A stretch of 64,000 nucleotides of DNA. It comes from Trichosphaerium sp. ATCC 40318 (Eukaryota; Discosea; Flabellinia; Trichosidae). A program made the translations under genes and the position numbers. Below the pieces are notes generated by a model. That model was given only the letters and a program-made list of their open reading frames with translations, was not told the origin of the DNA and searched no databases. The DNA lies in NCBI GenBank assembly GCA_038496445.1, contig JALMLS010000596.1:206246-270245 (forward strand), written 5' to 3'. The stretch's first letter is position 1, and each line of letters opens with the position of its first letter. Positions 10,700 through 22,164 of the stretch are shown one piece after another.

Positions 10700-12820
10700 G
10701 TGGAGGGGCTTGTACGCAAACTAAAGCTGTTGTTTGTTGTTTGAAGGTTATTGGTAAATGATCAACAATGTTGGCTTAAAAGCACGTGTGCACGAAAAAA
10801 AAAATAAAGCGAAACCAACAGCAATGTCGCCGTATGAAAAAAACAACACAGGAAAATGTGCTGGTATTTACAAACCAAAACAGAAAAAAAGTCCAACCTG
10901 TCGGGTTAATGTGATTTATTTTATTTATGATCAAATATCGCCAAATACGAAACGCATGGATGAGTTTTGGGTTGTTTTGGTGTTTTTTACTTCCATTCCA
11001 CATGTGTTCAGTGAACTATTGATTTAGAAATAATTTCGCTCCTTCTACGACCCGAACCAGTTCACTTCTATGAACGACATCTGTTTAGCTATTAAAAAAA
11101 TTGTTTGAAAACAGTAACAAGCTCCGGAGTACAAAATGGGCCTTGCTTTCTCAAAATGAAAAAAAAAACAAACAAGATTGTTAAAGTTTTTTCGCTACAC
11201 TTTTGTAGTACCCATCCTCATTGCAAGTGCATGAAAGGTTAGACCCTTATGACTTCAGTAATTTATAGGGTCTTTAATAGGCACAGGGCAGTGTCAATCT
11301 CAGAAAAAAAGCCATAACTCAACTCTTTTTTATTGAAATCAAATTGATTATCATTTGTGTAGACTGGTGTTTTGTAGTAATAGCTGTTACAAGTCATCGC
11401 AGTATATGTGCACTTCGCCTTGAAGTATTTATACATATTCCGGTTGTTAGAAAGGTACAGGGATCGCTCTCTCTCTAGTGTCAGACAGATCGCAGTATCA
11501 CAAGTTGCAGTATGAAGTTTTCATTAAAACTACTTTTCCCACACTCTTGAGATAAACCACTGTAGTTGTATAGTTGCTATACCGCAACTAAAAACAATGA
11601 AGCAGTGATTAAAACATGTGATTCAGAAGAGAGTGCTTGCTAAACAACGCAGTCACTCTCATACTTGATAGGCACTTCCAAATTTCAACCCATCATAAAC
11701 TGTTGTATGTTCCTGTCCTCACATCATTCTTCATTGTTAATACCCACTACAGCGGGCGCATGTCGCTTTGGTAGGTAACAGGGCTACATTCTACCGAAGT
11801 AATATGTATCACAAAAAGTTTAGTTAAACCATCTGTGCAACACTTTTTTATTTAAAAACTAGCGTGTAACTTGATGTGGCTCTAATGTCTCTTCGTTGGT
11901 GATGCTCGCCAATAGGTGTTTGATTAACTAGCTTGCGCAAGAGAAACTACTAATATGTATCACCAGCGGATTGCCATAGAACCTAGCTGTGACAGCTCAT
12001 TGCCAATAGCCTACATACGTATTTTTTCATCCAGAGCTCACTTATTTCAATACACGCCTGTAGCATTGACGGATGTACTCACAAATTCATTCATACAGCA
12101 CTTGCTTGAAAATCATAGCTACTATAACGTGACATAGCGGAGGAAGGTAGTCTTAGTCGTAGTTTCCTCGCTTTTCGGTTGATAAAAAAAACGGTTGTTA
12201 TCTTTAGATTAAAATGGTGGCACCTACCTAAACCTGGACCCAAAGCAAAACCGAATACGGTTACTAGTATACAATCACTATGATGTCACTTTCTTTCATT
12301 TTTCAAACCAACGGAACAAAAAAGTTGTAATAGCGTGCGTATAGTATCATTGACGCACAGTGCTGCATAAAATACGGTTTAACAGATACTTTCTCGTAAG
12401 TTGACAATCTGCATTTTTTTTAATTGTGCTAAACACGCTTGATTGTTGGGTTTCAACCCGTCAATCGATTCAAAATCAAATGTTACAGCCATTTAGAGGG
12501 TTTAGAACTCTTGAAAAGCAGGTGATGGCGAAGAAAACACCAATCAATTTTTTTACAACTTCATTGAAGCAAACTCCAGGATCGCCTTGAATAATATGAA
12601 TGTATTTGAATAAATACAAGGTTTTTTGTTGTGAATATGAATTTGCCGTATATTCGTATTGGAAGAACGTTACTCTAGAGCCATTTTACTACCCAATCAA
12701 GTTGTTTAACGCCAAAATAAGCTTGATCGAATGTAGTTTTTACGGTAAACATGGTCTTTTCATGAAAACGAAAATAGTAAAACAGCTTTATCCGTTTCAT
12801 TTTTTTTTCAAATGTAGTAC
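10700..12820. other. Right part of the inserted segment, no gene seen
   Basis: About 2.1 kb of AT-rich DNA. Open frames at 10758-11027, 11955-12137 and 12600-12860 have no signal peptide, repeat or family resemblance and I do not support them. Confidence 0.4.
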
Positions 12821-13084
12821 GTGCCGATTTGAAACGGTTGGATTCACTCGACAGGCGTGAGGGTGCTCACATTTAAAAAATGACAATTTGCAAGATCTGT
12901 CAGAAGTGTCAAATCCGTCAGATCTGACAGATCGGGCAGAAACTGGATTTTTTTTGCTAAAAGTCAGTCTGTCTCAAAACTTGAATGAAACAGACAATAC
13001 ACGTCATGTGATCCAAAAAATGGACAGATGAGTTTGGTAGTTAATTCGTGCTTGATAAGCGAGAAGGAAGCGAAGGACATCAAC

Positions 13085-13350
13085 ACTAAAATTGATGTCT
13101 ATGAGACATGGTTTGCAAACGGTCAGTTGAGATGTTGTAGGAATTTAGTAAACAAAACTTAATAGAGGTGAGAGTGGTGTTTAAATGGTAAATAACAAAG
13201 GTGTATAATTATATGCATGGTAGACTACAAGGAGAACAGAAGCTGTTGCATGATAACGGACAATTTACTTTAACGTATATTATCATAGATGGCAAAAAGC
13301 GTAGTAAGCCTAGATGGGTTCGTGATGGCCGAAAACAATACTCATAGCAT
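13085..13350 (+). pseudogene. MORN-variant repeat relic
   Basis: Three MORN-variant units survive in different frames: DVYETWFANGQLRCC, then YMHGRLQGEQKLLHDNGQF, then IIIDGKKRSKPRWVRDG. Stops and frame changes separate them and there is no F-box exon or start. The units resemble the repeats of the genes at 7.2-8.2 and 20.7-22.2 kb. Confidence 0.6.
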
Positions 13351-13603
13351 GATCATTTGTGCTGACATATATTGCTGTAAAGCAAGAAGTCCAATTTTTC
13401 TTTTCACTCATACCATCTATGTATTTCATTAAAGTCCCTTTTTGTTACTCAAAGCGTTGACACATTAGTGTTTGTATGACATTAATGAAATGCATGGATA
13501 AGAATTCAGTGGGTCCCTCATAAAACATATGCAAGGGCGATTGTGATGTTGGTAGGAATAAACTTAAAATTAAAACATGAGGAAAACGTTTTATTGGTGT
13601 ACA

Positions 13604-14047
13604 TCAAACATACTCAATAGCCCAAGTACTATCGAGTGTATCTCCATTGTTTGGCTCAAGAAAAACCCGTTGAGCGTGGCTAGCACCAGGTCCCCCATCA
13701 AGCGCATGTCCTGAACGAGTAATACGCTTATTTATACCCCAGCCTGTGTTTTCTAGGGTGAACCTTTGTCTGTTGTTTAATGAATCGCACCAAGCTAGCT
13801 TTACAATTTGCCCAGGTGTTGCTTCCATACACCTCCCTGAGGCGACATGTTCAAACCTGAAGTAGGTTCCCCAGCTTTGCATATCCCACACTGTTGGTCC
13901 GTAAAAGCTTGGCATCAAGTGTACATAGTTTGAGTTTGGAAACGATGATAGAGCAAACGTGGTTCGAAATTTTATAATCTTAACATTAGCCGAAGCACAG
14001 AGGGTAACAAGACATAAGATACATAGAAGAAGAGAAGCTGTTTGCAT
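13604..14047 (-). CDS. Secreted ricin-B-like (beta-trefoil) lectin, copy 1
   Basis: Unspliced, 147 aa. Signal peptide of about 20 residues (MQTASLLLCILCLVTLCASA). The rest reads like a compact beta-trefoil: SGRCMEATPGQIVKLAWC and NRQRFTLE correspond to the C-x-(E/D)...-V-x-L-x-x-C...Q-x-W/F signature of ricin-B repeats, and HALDGGPGASHAQRVFL is the next strand pair. Ricin-B domains bind carbohydrate; no catalytic domain is attached, so this is a free lectin. Its upstream 170 bp is nearly identical, inverted, to that of copy 3 at 16573, so the two are probably co-regulated recent duplicates. Confidence 0.75.
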   Translation of the reverse strand: MQTASLLLCILCLVTLCASANVKIIKFRTTFALSSFPNSNYVHLMPSFYGPTVWDMQSWGTYFRFEHVASGRCMEATPGQIVKLAWCDSLNNRQRFTLENTGWGINKRITRSGHALDGGPGASHAQRVFLEPNNGDTLDSTWAIEYV

Positions 14048-14307
14048 CGTGTTGAGTGAGGTTTTTGGTCTTTATTGATTTTATAATGAAAATGTACGTT
14101 CAAACACAATTGGCAGCTTGTGTTCTTGTTTTCTTGCGTTCTGTGTTCAATGTGATTGAATACTTCAATCCAATGAGTTTGCTAAATAGACATGCAACGT
14201 AGTGTTTCGCCTAACTATCATATTTTCGGACTTTATCTGAATCGATACCTGACGTAAACCAAGTCGTAGATTTTGTATCGTAGTGCTCAGTACAGCAAGA
14301 AACAACT

Positions 14308-14888
14308 CCAAATAAGAAACCATTTTGTGAATACTTTTCAGCTGGCGACGTTTCGAAACCGCGAAAAACGGTTTACAATCACGTGTTTCTAAAAACCATT
14401 AAAATATCAACATGTTGTTAAAACGTGATTCTAAAATAACGCGAACTATAGATCACAATAGGTCAAATATCGTGGTAAAACAACAAAGCGTATAGCTAAC
14501 AATCAGCGAGTATTTTCAAAAGCTAGTTCGGTTTCCAGCGCACAAGGCAGTACCCATCCATTGAATCTTTTTTTAAATTGTTCCCTCCCGGATGAAGTTT
14601 GCTCTTTTAGCCAGAAGTGTTAACATAAACCTATTTTTATTTTGGAGGTACAAATCAGTACACCCTGGAATAATATAAATCTATCCTACTTGGTGTTGTC
14701 AGCGTTTGTGTGTATGGTAGAAGATGTAAGGTGAAGATGGTATTTGGTTTGTTACCAACACAAGAATCATGTTTTAACAATGTGTTTATATTTTAATGGT
14801 TTTTAGAAACACGTGATTGTAAACCGTTTTTCGCGGTTTCGAAACGTCGCCAGCTGAAAAGTATTCACAAAATGGTTTTCTTGTTTGG
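14308..14888. repeat. Large inverted repeat between lectin genes
   Basis: Arms of about 125 bp (14308-14433 and 14764-14888) are near-perfect inverted copies, both containing CAGCTGGCGACGTTTCG, AACCGCGAAAAACGG and a CACGTG. The spacer is about 330 bp. Weaker inverted similarity extends outward to about 14175 and 14995, where the lectin upstream regions begin, so the structure may combine a foldback element with an inverted gene duplication. Confidence 0.7.
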
Positions 14889-15334
14889 CGTAGTTCCTAG
14901 CAAGCTGTACCACGTGCAAAGCTTTGTCGGGTATCGTTTCAGATAAGTCCGAAAATACAATTAGGCGAAAATACAACGTTGCAGGTGTTTGTTTAAGCTA
15001 AACAACTACGTCAAATTATTCGATAGGTGTAAGAACAAGGGTATATCAATTAGGTTTCGCAGTATTTTGATAAGAAACTATGCGAGGTTATTGTCATTGT
15101 CTTAGAACCATCTGAGGTTATTGTCATTGCCTCAGAAGACCAAATAAAGCTAGAGCCTTTTATCACCACACTTGCGTTTTAAATCATTCTGTACAACATA
15201 AATAACATCAAAATATTATTGTTTATGGTGGCATCATCGATTACACGATAAATACGGTCACATTAACAATACAGAACAAAAGAAATCACTTGTGTTTTTT
15301 TTCTCAAAATAAAAAGAACAAAACCTGATTCAAC

Positions 15335-15787
15335 ATGATGCGAACAGCTTCTCTTCTTCTACTCGTATTATGCCTTGTTACCTTATGTACTTCGGCCAGA
15401 GTTAAGATTATTAAAATAGGCACCACGTTTGCTCTATCGTCTCTTCCAAACTCAAATCATGTTTTTTTGATGCCAACCTTTTACATTCCAACAGTGTGGG
15501 ATATGCAAAGAGTGCCAAACACCAATCTCTTCAAGTTTGTAAATATCGAAACAAGGTACTGTATGGAAGTAGCTCCAAACCAAGTTGTATTTCTGGCTCT
15601 TTGCGATGTATCAAAGAGCGCTCAAAGGTTCTCGCTTATAGATACTCGCTTTGGTGGTAAGCGTATTACTAATCTAAACTACGTAATTGATGGTGGACGC
15701 GGAGCTAGTCACGCTGAGCGTGTTTATCTAAAGCGATACTGGGATAGAGATAATATTGATATCACTTGGATAATTGATTATGTTTGA
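15335..15787 (+). CDS. Secreted ricin-B-like lectin, copy 2
   Basis: Unspliced, 150 aa, with signal peptide MMRTASLLLLVLCLVTLCTSA. The lectin signature is TRYCMEVAPNQVVFLALC followed by AQRFSLID; the C-terminal part is NYVIDGGRGASHAERVYLK. A second ATG directly follows the first, so the start could be three bases later. AATAAA follows the stop by about 14 bp. The upstream 290 bp matches that of copy 4 at 17416, including a common GGTTTCGCAGTATTT block, showing that copies 2 and 4 arose by duplication of gene plus promoter. Confidence 0.75.
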   Translation: MMRTASLLLLVLCLVTLCTSARVKIIKIGTTFALSSLPNSNHVFLMPTFYIPTVWDMQRVPNTNLFKFVNIETRYCMEVAPNQVVFLALCDVSKSAQRFSLIDTRFGGKRITNLNYVIDGGRGASHAERVYLKRYWDRDNIDITWIIDYV

Positions 15788-15799
15788 CATGTACAACAA

Positions 15800-16560
15800 T
15801 AAAACCATTCCCTAGTATTTTAATATAAATTGTGTAGACTTCATTCTTGATACCCTGTGGTTTTATTGTTGCATGTGACTGCACGTTGCAGGTTTACTTG
15901 TTGTTCATCTGTTCATCGTGTTAAAGTTGTATTACTAAAGCGTTGGTTGTATACCAGCAATAATCAAGTAAACTGGCTCGCCAGGTCATGATAGTTCTGA
16001 ATATACAGTGTTGTCCACATCTTGTTTTGTTTATAGCAAGTAGGCTATCTTACACAGCAATACAAGCAATGTAATATGGTAACAATCCAAATACCATTTT
16101 CCTAGCTGCATATTCAACATCATGGTATGTACTCAGGAACAGAAACGGCAACAATGAGTTAGCACGTGATAAAATAAGTACGGCCTTGAACCCCAAAACC
16201 AAAATTGGTTTTATGTTAACACTTTTTCATGGACTGATGTAAACTGTACAGCGGTGCATGTAACACAACTAAATGTATTGTTGTTTTTAAACTGTGTACT
16301 GGCAAAACCAACTTGGTTTACATGATATCAGGTTCATTGTTTCTATGATTTGAAATCCAATCACATTGACAACGTCGGGTATCTATTCAGATAAATTCCG
16401 AAAATATGATAGTTAGGCGAAACGCTACGTTGCATGTCTATTTAGCAAACTCATTGGATTGAAGTATTCAATCACATTGAACACAGAACGCAAGATAACA
16501 AAAACACAAGCTAACAATTGTGTTTTTTTGGTCAAAGCACAAAAAAAGCGAATAAAACCC
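15800..16560. promoter_or_regulatory. Lectin intergenic region with duplicated promoter
   Basis: No gene seen. The last 190 bp (about 16370-16560) is nearly identical, inverted, to 14050-14240 upstream of lectin copy 1. Shared blocks include TCCGAAAATATGATAGTTAGG and the run before the ATG. One CACGTG occurs near 16164. Confidence 0.5.
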
Positions 16561-16572
16561 TGACTCAACACA

Positions 16573-17025
16573 ATGCGAACAGCTTCTCTTCTTCTGTGTA
16601 TCTTATGTATTGTTGCCCTCTGTGCTTCGGCTCATGTCAAGATTATAAAATACCAAACCACGTTTGCTCTATCATCGTTTCCAAACTCGGATTATGTACA
16701 CTTGATGCCAACCTTCTACGGACCAACAGTGTGGGATATACAAAGCTGGGGCAGCGGAGGATGGATCAGGTTTGTACATGTCGCCTCAGGGGACTGCATG
16801 GAAGCAGTACATGGGCAAATTGTAAAGCTGGCTCTTTGTGATATATTGAGCTATAAACAGAGGTTCACACTTGAACAAAGCGGGTATGGGGCAAGCTATG
16901 GTCGTATTGCTCGTCTGGGATACGCACTAGATGCAGGACCTGGAGCTATCCACGCTCAGCGCGTTTTTCTTGATCCAAACAACGGAGATACAGTCGATAG
17001 CACTTGGAAAATTGTTTATCTTTAA
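16573..17025 (+). CDS. Secreted ricin-B-like lectin, copy 3
   Basis: Unspliced, 150 aa, signal peptide MRTASLLLCILCIVALCASA. It is closest to copy 1 (shared KIIKYQTTFALSSFPNS and YGPTVWDIQSWG). Lectin signature: SGDCMEAVHGQIVKLALC and KQRFTLEQ; later GYALDAGPGAIHAQRVFL. AATAAA lies about 10 bp after the stop, so the 3' UTR is very short. Expected to be secreted and to bind sugars; specificity cannot be read from the sequence. Confidence 0.75.
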   Translation: MRTASLLLCILCIVALCASAHVKIIKYQTTFALSSFPNSDYVHLMPTFYGPTVWDIQSWGSGGWIRFVHVASGDCMEAVHGQIVKLALCDILSYKQRFTLEQSGYGASYGRIARLGYALDAGPGAIHAQRVFLDPNNGDTVDSTWKIVYL

Positions 17026-17415
17026 TGTACACCAATAAAAACCCAAAACAGGTTTATGGTAACGGGACTCATTTTTTTTTCGTGCACAGATAGGTGTAGG
17101 CGCATGTAACATGCCTTGAATCATTACGTAAGGTGAACAAGGGTGATATCAATTAGGTTTCGCAGTATTTTTATCAGAAAACTATGCGAAGTTATTATCA
17201 TTGTCTCAGCAGACCTCAGAAGACCAAATAAAGCTAAGCCTTTTATCACCACACTAGCGTTTTCAATCATGCTGTACAACATAAATAACAGCAAAATACA
17301 ATTGCTTATGATGGCATCATCGATTCAACGATAAACCGAATCACATTGACAACACAGAACGAGAGATCACTTGTTTTTTTTTTCTCAAAATAAAAAGAAC
17401 AAAACCTGATTCAAC

Positions 17416-17868
17416 ATGATGCGAACAGCTTCTCTTCTTCTATTTGTATTATGCCTTGTTACCTTATGTACTTCGGTCAGAGTTAAGCTTAAAAAGATAG
17501 GCACTAATTACGCTCTATCAGCTATAACGAATTCGGACTATATTTATTTGATGCCAACCTTTTACATTCCAACAGATTGGTGGATGCGAGACTATGGTAC
17601 ATACGTGAAGTTTGAAAATATTCACGCAAAAAAGTGTATGGAGGCATCGTTTGTACTACAACGTGTTATTCTGGGAGATTGCGATGATTATAACTTTCGC
17701 CAAAGGTTCGCACTTGATGATAGCCGTTGGGGTGAGCAATATAAGCGTATTAATCATGTGTACAACTATGTTGATACAGGACCTGGAGCTAGGCAAGCTC
17801 AACAGGTTTATCTAAAGCGGAACAGAGTTCACACAGCCGATAACACTTTTGAAATTGTATACGTTTGA
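17416..17868 (+). CDS. Secreted ricin-B-like lectin, copy 4
   Basis: Unspliced, 150 aa, signal peptide MMRTASLLLFVLCLVTLCTS. The most divergent of the four: the ricin-B signature is KKCMEASFVLQRVILGDC with RQRFALDD, and the last part is NYVDTGPGARQAQQVYLK. It shares its upstream region with copy 2. Polyadenylation signal AATAAA overlaps the region 8-14 bp after the stop. A CACGTG follows at about 17898. Confidence 0.75.
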   Translation: MMRTASLLLFVLCLVTLCTSVRVKLKKIGTNYALSAITNSDYIYLMPTFYIPTDWWMRDYGTYVKFENIHAKKCMEASFVLQRVILGDCDDYNFRQRFALDDSRWGEQYKRINHVYNYVDTGPGARQAQQVYLKRNRVHTADNTFEIVYV

Positions 17869-17879
17869 TTTGTACCAAT

Positions 17880-18450
17880 AAACATCGACTATGAATCACG
17901 TGATACGAAAAAAATTATGAACAAGTACAAATTCTGTAGTTGCGTAGTGAAACTTTGTTGTAGAGCTAGTGGAGTTTAAGTCAGAGGTCTTACTTTTCCG
18001 GCTACAAACCGGTTAACCGTTTAGGTTCTGAAAGCCGGTTAACCTCTACTTCTTAGCAACTATGATTCATAGTGAAATATTGTGCTTTACATCGTTGGAC
18101 ACGGCGAACTGTATGATAAAATGACACACAACTTACACTTGTTCAATATTCGGTGAAAAACGGTCTTCTAATTTGTTGCTTGTAATACCGCAAAGGCTAA
18201 AATCATTCTTCAGGCTAATTACTGTTAGTAGACTTTCCCATGTTGGTTTACAATGATATTGTGTATTCGTGTACTTTGCCCTCAGTTGTAAACCCTTTGA
18301 AACTAAGGTTGATAGTATGAACGGTTGAAAATGATGTGATACCTTCATGTTTATGGTGTCTATGGATAAGACCACCAGCAAGGGATCTAATAGCTTCAAA
18401 TTGTACAGTACATTTATTTAATACTCAACTTGCAAGGTACATGACCGCCT
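17880..18450. other. Intergenic, no gene seen
   Basis: Contains two copies of CCGGTTAACC 26 bp apart near 18007 and 18033, a palindromic motif of unknown meaning. An open frame at 18133-18399 is unsupported. Confidence 0.35.
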
Positions 18451-18454
18451 GTTT

Positions 18455-20150
18455 TCAGGGTACATACGGTTTTATACACCCAGATAAAGCGTGTTCACTG
18501 AGTTTTTCGCATACAGAAGCTTGGCTATTTTTAGAAAACCGTTCATGTCGCGGATCACTACAAAGAAAAAATTATTTTACAAGAAACAATTCAGCCTTCT
18601 GTACGTTGTAAACCTTACTCCTAGTTCCAAAATACCATCATCATCGTTTAGAGCGCCACTTAATCTTCCGATAGACCGCCCAAGCTGACGTCTAGTATAT
18701 GTAGGAGTGCTGTAGTTTGTTGTTGACTATTTTGTTAGTAGGCAGTCAAGTTATTTAATCACCAGACTTACCGCAGTGTTGCAATATTGTCCACCAACTA
18801 CAATAAATTCGGCACAATTATGAAACAGCACTGAGACTGTTGTGGTGCCACAACATTGAGGTATTGCATTGATTTTTGGGAACGTATTCCAAGGACTTAT
18901 ACTGCATTCTGGAGACTCACGCTCATTGTTCCATTCCACATGGCCTTGGTAGAAAGTTATTTTACAAAAAAGAGGCTTGGTAGATACCAGTTGTTGTGTA
19001 GATCAAAGCGTTTTCTATGGTCACGTGCGCGTTCTACAAGAAAAATGAGCTTTTTTGGTTTTTCATTTCAAGAACCGTTTACCACGTCAGATTCAAAGAA
19101 CACGTTTATACCCATTACCACTAAATTATAATCAAACAGCTTAAGATATACAAGTGGTTACATACCATCTGCAATGTAGCCTGCAGTTTTTTCAACATTT
19201 CCTCCACTTGCTCGGTAGTATGCTACGGTTATAGCTACACTCTTACAGAAAATGAATTGTTATAGTATCGTATAGTACGTACAATAGTAATCTCTTGCAT
19301 TTCTGAGGGACATGTTTCAGGTGGAGGTGATAGCGGAAGAGTAGCACCTTCAGGGTAACCTCTTTTTAAGGTTTTTAAGTCTTTGTTTGTTCCTCTACGA
19401 AGAACAAGGTGTCAACAACTACTTTCTCAAATTATGTACCTGAATACCAAGTGACTATCATTTCCTATCAAAGACTTGTGACGAGGATGCATGAATGACA
19501 CATGTCTGGTTGTTTCATCAGTATCATACTAATGTGATGCGAAGGAACGTGGTACCTATCAAGAGCATCAAAGAAGTGCCAATGACCTTGTTCGGATTGC
19601 CAGAAGCCAGAGAAAGTACCATCAGAGTATTGAGTAACTCGAAAATGTTGATGGTTCTCTCCAATCGCTTTGAACGTGTTTGAAGGTGCATCAATAAAAG
19701 TCACATTGTGTTCGTTTTGAATGGTAATCTACAACTCATTTCAGTTTTAGTCACGTGATTTGATGGTATTGTAATTGTATCTCCAAATATGATATTACCT
19801 TCGTATTCTTTGCGTAGGGAGAGTGTTTAATACAGGTGAAGCTCAACGTCTTGTTTGTATTGAAAAAAAGGTCGACGCGATGTTGTTTTGAATTTATTGC
19901 CTGATAAGCATCCACGTGCGTAAGAGATACTATTTAATGAGAAACTAGCAACGAATCTACGCAAACGTACTTTTTGATATAGCTTCAAATTCATCCATAT
20001 TGTCCCAAAACTCTTGGCTATAGCCCCACGTGAACGTGGTAAATATAAAGATACCTGATAAACCCATTTAGTATTCCATTTCATCCAATGCAAGGTAAAA
20101 GGCCCGCTAGTTGGACATTACGTACCTAAAGTTACGAGAAGCTTCCACAT
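18455..20150 (-). CDS. Secreted ADAM-like pseudo-metalloprotease family, copy A
   Basis: Starts at 20150 (MWKLLVTL, then intron GTACGT) and runs to TGA at 18457-18455. The spliced product begins MWKLLVTLGIFIFTTFTWGY (signal peptide). The propeptide-like exon (about 19690-19540) encodes NTFKAIGENHQHFRVTQYSD. The metzincin-like part includes NAIPQCCGTTTVSVLFHNC. The helix that should hold HExGHxxGxxH reads RSIGRLSGALN: both glycines kept, no histidine or glutamate. The last exon encodes DPRHERFSKNSQASVC and ends CIKPYVP. Together with copy B it is the most divergent member. All exon phases follow copies B and C. Expected to be secreted and catalytically inactive. Confidence 0.65.
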
Positions 20151-20159
20151 GGTTGTTAG

Positions 20160-20730
20160 TAAAATAAAACAAATGTGATCTAACATTAATTTGTAAGGTA
20201 GAGTCTCGTTTTATTTAGATAACTGCGCAAACTTCGAAATGATATAGTGACAACTCAACGCAAGGACCCAGTATTTCAGAGCTTCTTCGTGTTTGAGGTG
20301 CAAAAGAGAATGATATTCTAAGTTGACTCGGATTCAGACGTTCTTACTGCGTCAACCGAAGTAGTGCACTTAAAAAGAACATTTTTCACTCAAGCAAAGA
20401 TTCTTACTACGCGGTTAAGGTCTTGCAGATTTTCTGCTCGCAACGGTGCCTTTTGCACCAAATAGGTACAGATGTGAGCAAGAACGTTCTGGCTCGCTTG
20501 TACATGCTGGGGCATACCAGGAATTCATACAAGACAATGACTCGGTTCTGCGTTCTATGAACTTACAAATTTCCCAACACTTGGTCTTTTGTAAACTAAG
20601 ACTTGTCACCTTGCTACCGGGCAAATTGTACATCCCAGTGATATACGCCTCCTTTCGAAGAAATCACGTGATTGCTTAAAACAGTCACTTTAGTCATATT
20701 TAGTAGATACTACATTATAAAGCACACTCT
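20160..20730. other. Intergenic, no gene seen
   Basis: Overlapping short frames on both strands at 20415-20679 are not supported. A perfect ATCACGTGAT lies at about 20662, just upstream of the MORN-variant gene. Confidence 0.4.
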
Positions 20731-20735
20731 TCTGT

Positions 20736-22160
20736 ATGTCTTTCAATAATCAATGTACGATAGTGCCCTACTGGGTTTCTTCTCATAAGTATTTAGGCAC
20801 GCCTTTAAACCTAGAATCGCTTCCTTGTGATATACAGGTGTATATTAGCAGCTATTGTAGCGAAGTGTTCGCTAAATGGTACGTTTCTTTTTTTCAAAAA
20901 AAATGTGACAGAGCGATAGGAACTTGTTGAGCAAATCTACTGCGACATCAACTCGCTACAATGAAAAGCTTAACAAAACCGGCGTTTGGTTGAAATGGCA
21001 TTCAAACGGTAGATTGTCAGATAGTAGACACTTTGTTGATGGTATCGAACATGGAGCTTTACAAGTTTGGTTTGAGAATGGGCAAACAAGAGAAAAGTCT
21101 TTCAAAGAAGAAGGTTTGTTCGAAGGTGAAATAAAAACATGGTATGCCTCCGGACAACTTGAATCACAGGGTTTCTATAAGTCTGGTAAGAAAGAAGGTA
21201 CTTATAAGATTTGGCATGAAGGAGGACAACTCTACAAGGAAGCTATGTATTGTAACAATGTACGTCATGGCTTGCTCCGTGAGTACTTTGAGAATGGGCA
21301 AATGGCTAGCTATGTGATGATTCAAAATGGAGTTGATAACGGCTTGGTTCACTATTGGAATGAAGATGGACATATGATATTAAAGGGAACATTTGTGGAC
21401 GCAAAGCCTGAAGGAAAGTTTGAAGAATGGTACACGTTACACTTTTTCCTCGTACTTTCTTAACTTTGCTCTTTGCTTTGTATTTAGCTTAACCGTATGT
21501 AGGTATGACAATGGTAACCCCAAAGTATTGTGTTGGTTTTATTCGAACAAACGAGAAGGAAAGTTTAGCGAATGGCACGAAAATGGAGCAGTTGCGGTCC
21601 AGTGTAATTATGTTGATGAGGAATTTGATGGAGAATACAAAGCATGGTATTCCAATGGTCAATTAGAAAAAGAGTGTACCTATGTAAAAGGAGCCCTTGA
21701 CGGAGAACACAAGATGTGGTATGACAACGGTCAATTAAAGCACTGTAGAACTTATGTCAATGGCAAACATGACGGTACTACCAGAAACTGGTATGCCAAT
21801 GGTCAAATACAATTTGAGTGTCAAGTTGTTAATGATTTAAGACATGGTACTTTTAAGCGTTGGGATAAAAGCGGTGTTCTTCTTGAGGAGAGGAAGTATA
21901 TTAATGGAGTCCAAAATGGTCTGTATCAATGTTGGTCATCAAGTGGTAGCTTAATCCTCAAGTGCACTTATTTGGACGGACGGCAACATGGTAATTGCTT
22001 TCAGAGAACTAGCAATGGTTCTATTGAAAGTCATTATAAGCACGGTCAACTACATGGTGACTATAAAGAAGTGAATGCAAAAGGTGATATTTTAAATGAG
22101 AGCAGTTACGAAAATGGTCAAGTAAAATCAAAGCCACTTAATTTTGGAACATGGATCTAA
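20736..22160 (+). CDS. F-box-like/MORN-variant repeat protein, spliced
   Basis: Three exons, 20736-20878, 20920-21429 and 21503-22160, give 436 aa. Both introns are phase 2 with GTACGT/GTACAC donors. Splicing joins EVFAKW to NLLSKSTATSTRYNEKL, which matches VWLKWPLLCKKAAITSRF of the 7.2-8.2 kb gene, and the second junction restores EEWYDNGNPKVL within a repeat. Residues 1-65 are F-box-like (LESLPCDIQVYISSYC); about 16 MORN-variant units follow with the core WY-x-NGQL-x-x-x-x-x-YVNG-x-x-x-G. The two full genes and one relic show a dispersed family here. Stop TAA; AATAAA about 20 bp on. Confidence 0.8.
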
Positions 22161-22164
22161 TGTA

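Larger units (their letters stand above)
8596..12997. mobile_element. Foldback element copy 2, split by a 3.65-kb segment
   Basis: The left end (TIR from 8596, TA at 8594-8595) runs parallel to copy 1 until 9164. The homologous right portion resumes near 12826 and ends at 12997 with TA at 12998-12999. The intervening 9165-12825 has no counterpart in copy 1. The junctions carry ACGT on both sides, which could be a 4-bp target duplication, but I see no clear terminal inverted repeats on the insert. Confidence 0.65.

Noticed and set aside
12600..12860. Open frame crossing into the right half of the foldback element
   Set aside because: It runs into the element sequence at 12826, so it spans an insertion junction and is most likely chance.
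6223..13000. CRISPR-like or satellite array from repeated AGATCTGACAG motifs
   Set aside because: The motifs are irregularly spaced, in both orientations and confined to the foldback elements; the genome is eukaryotic.
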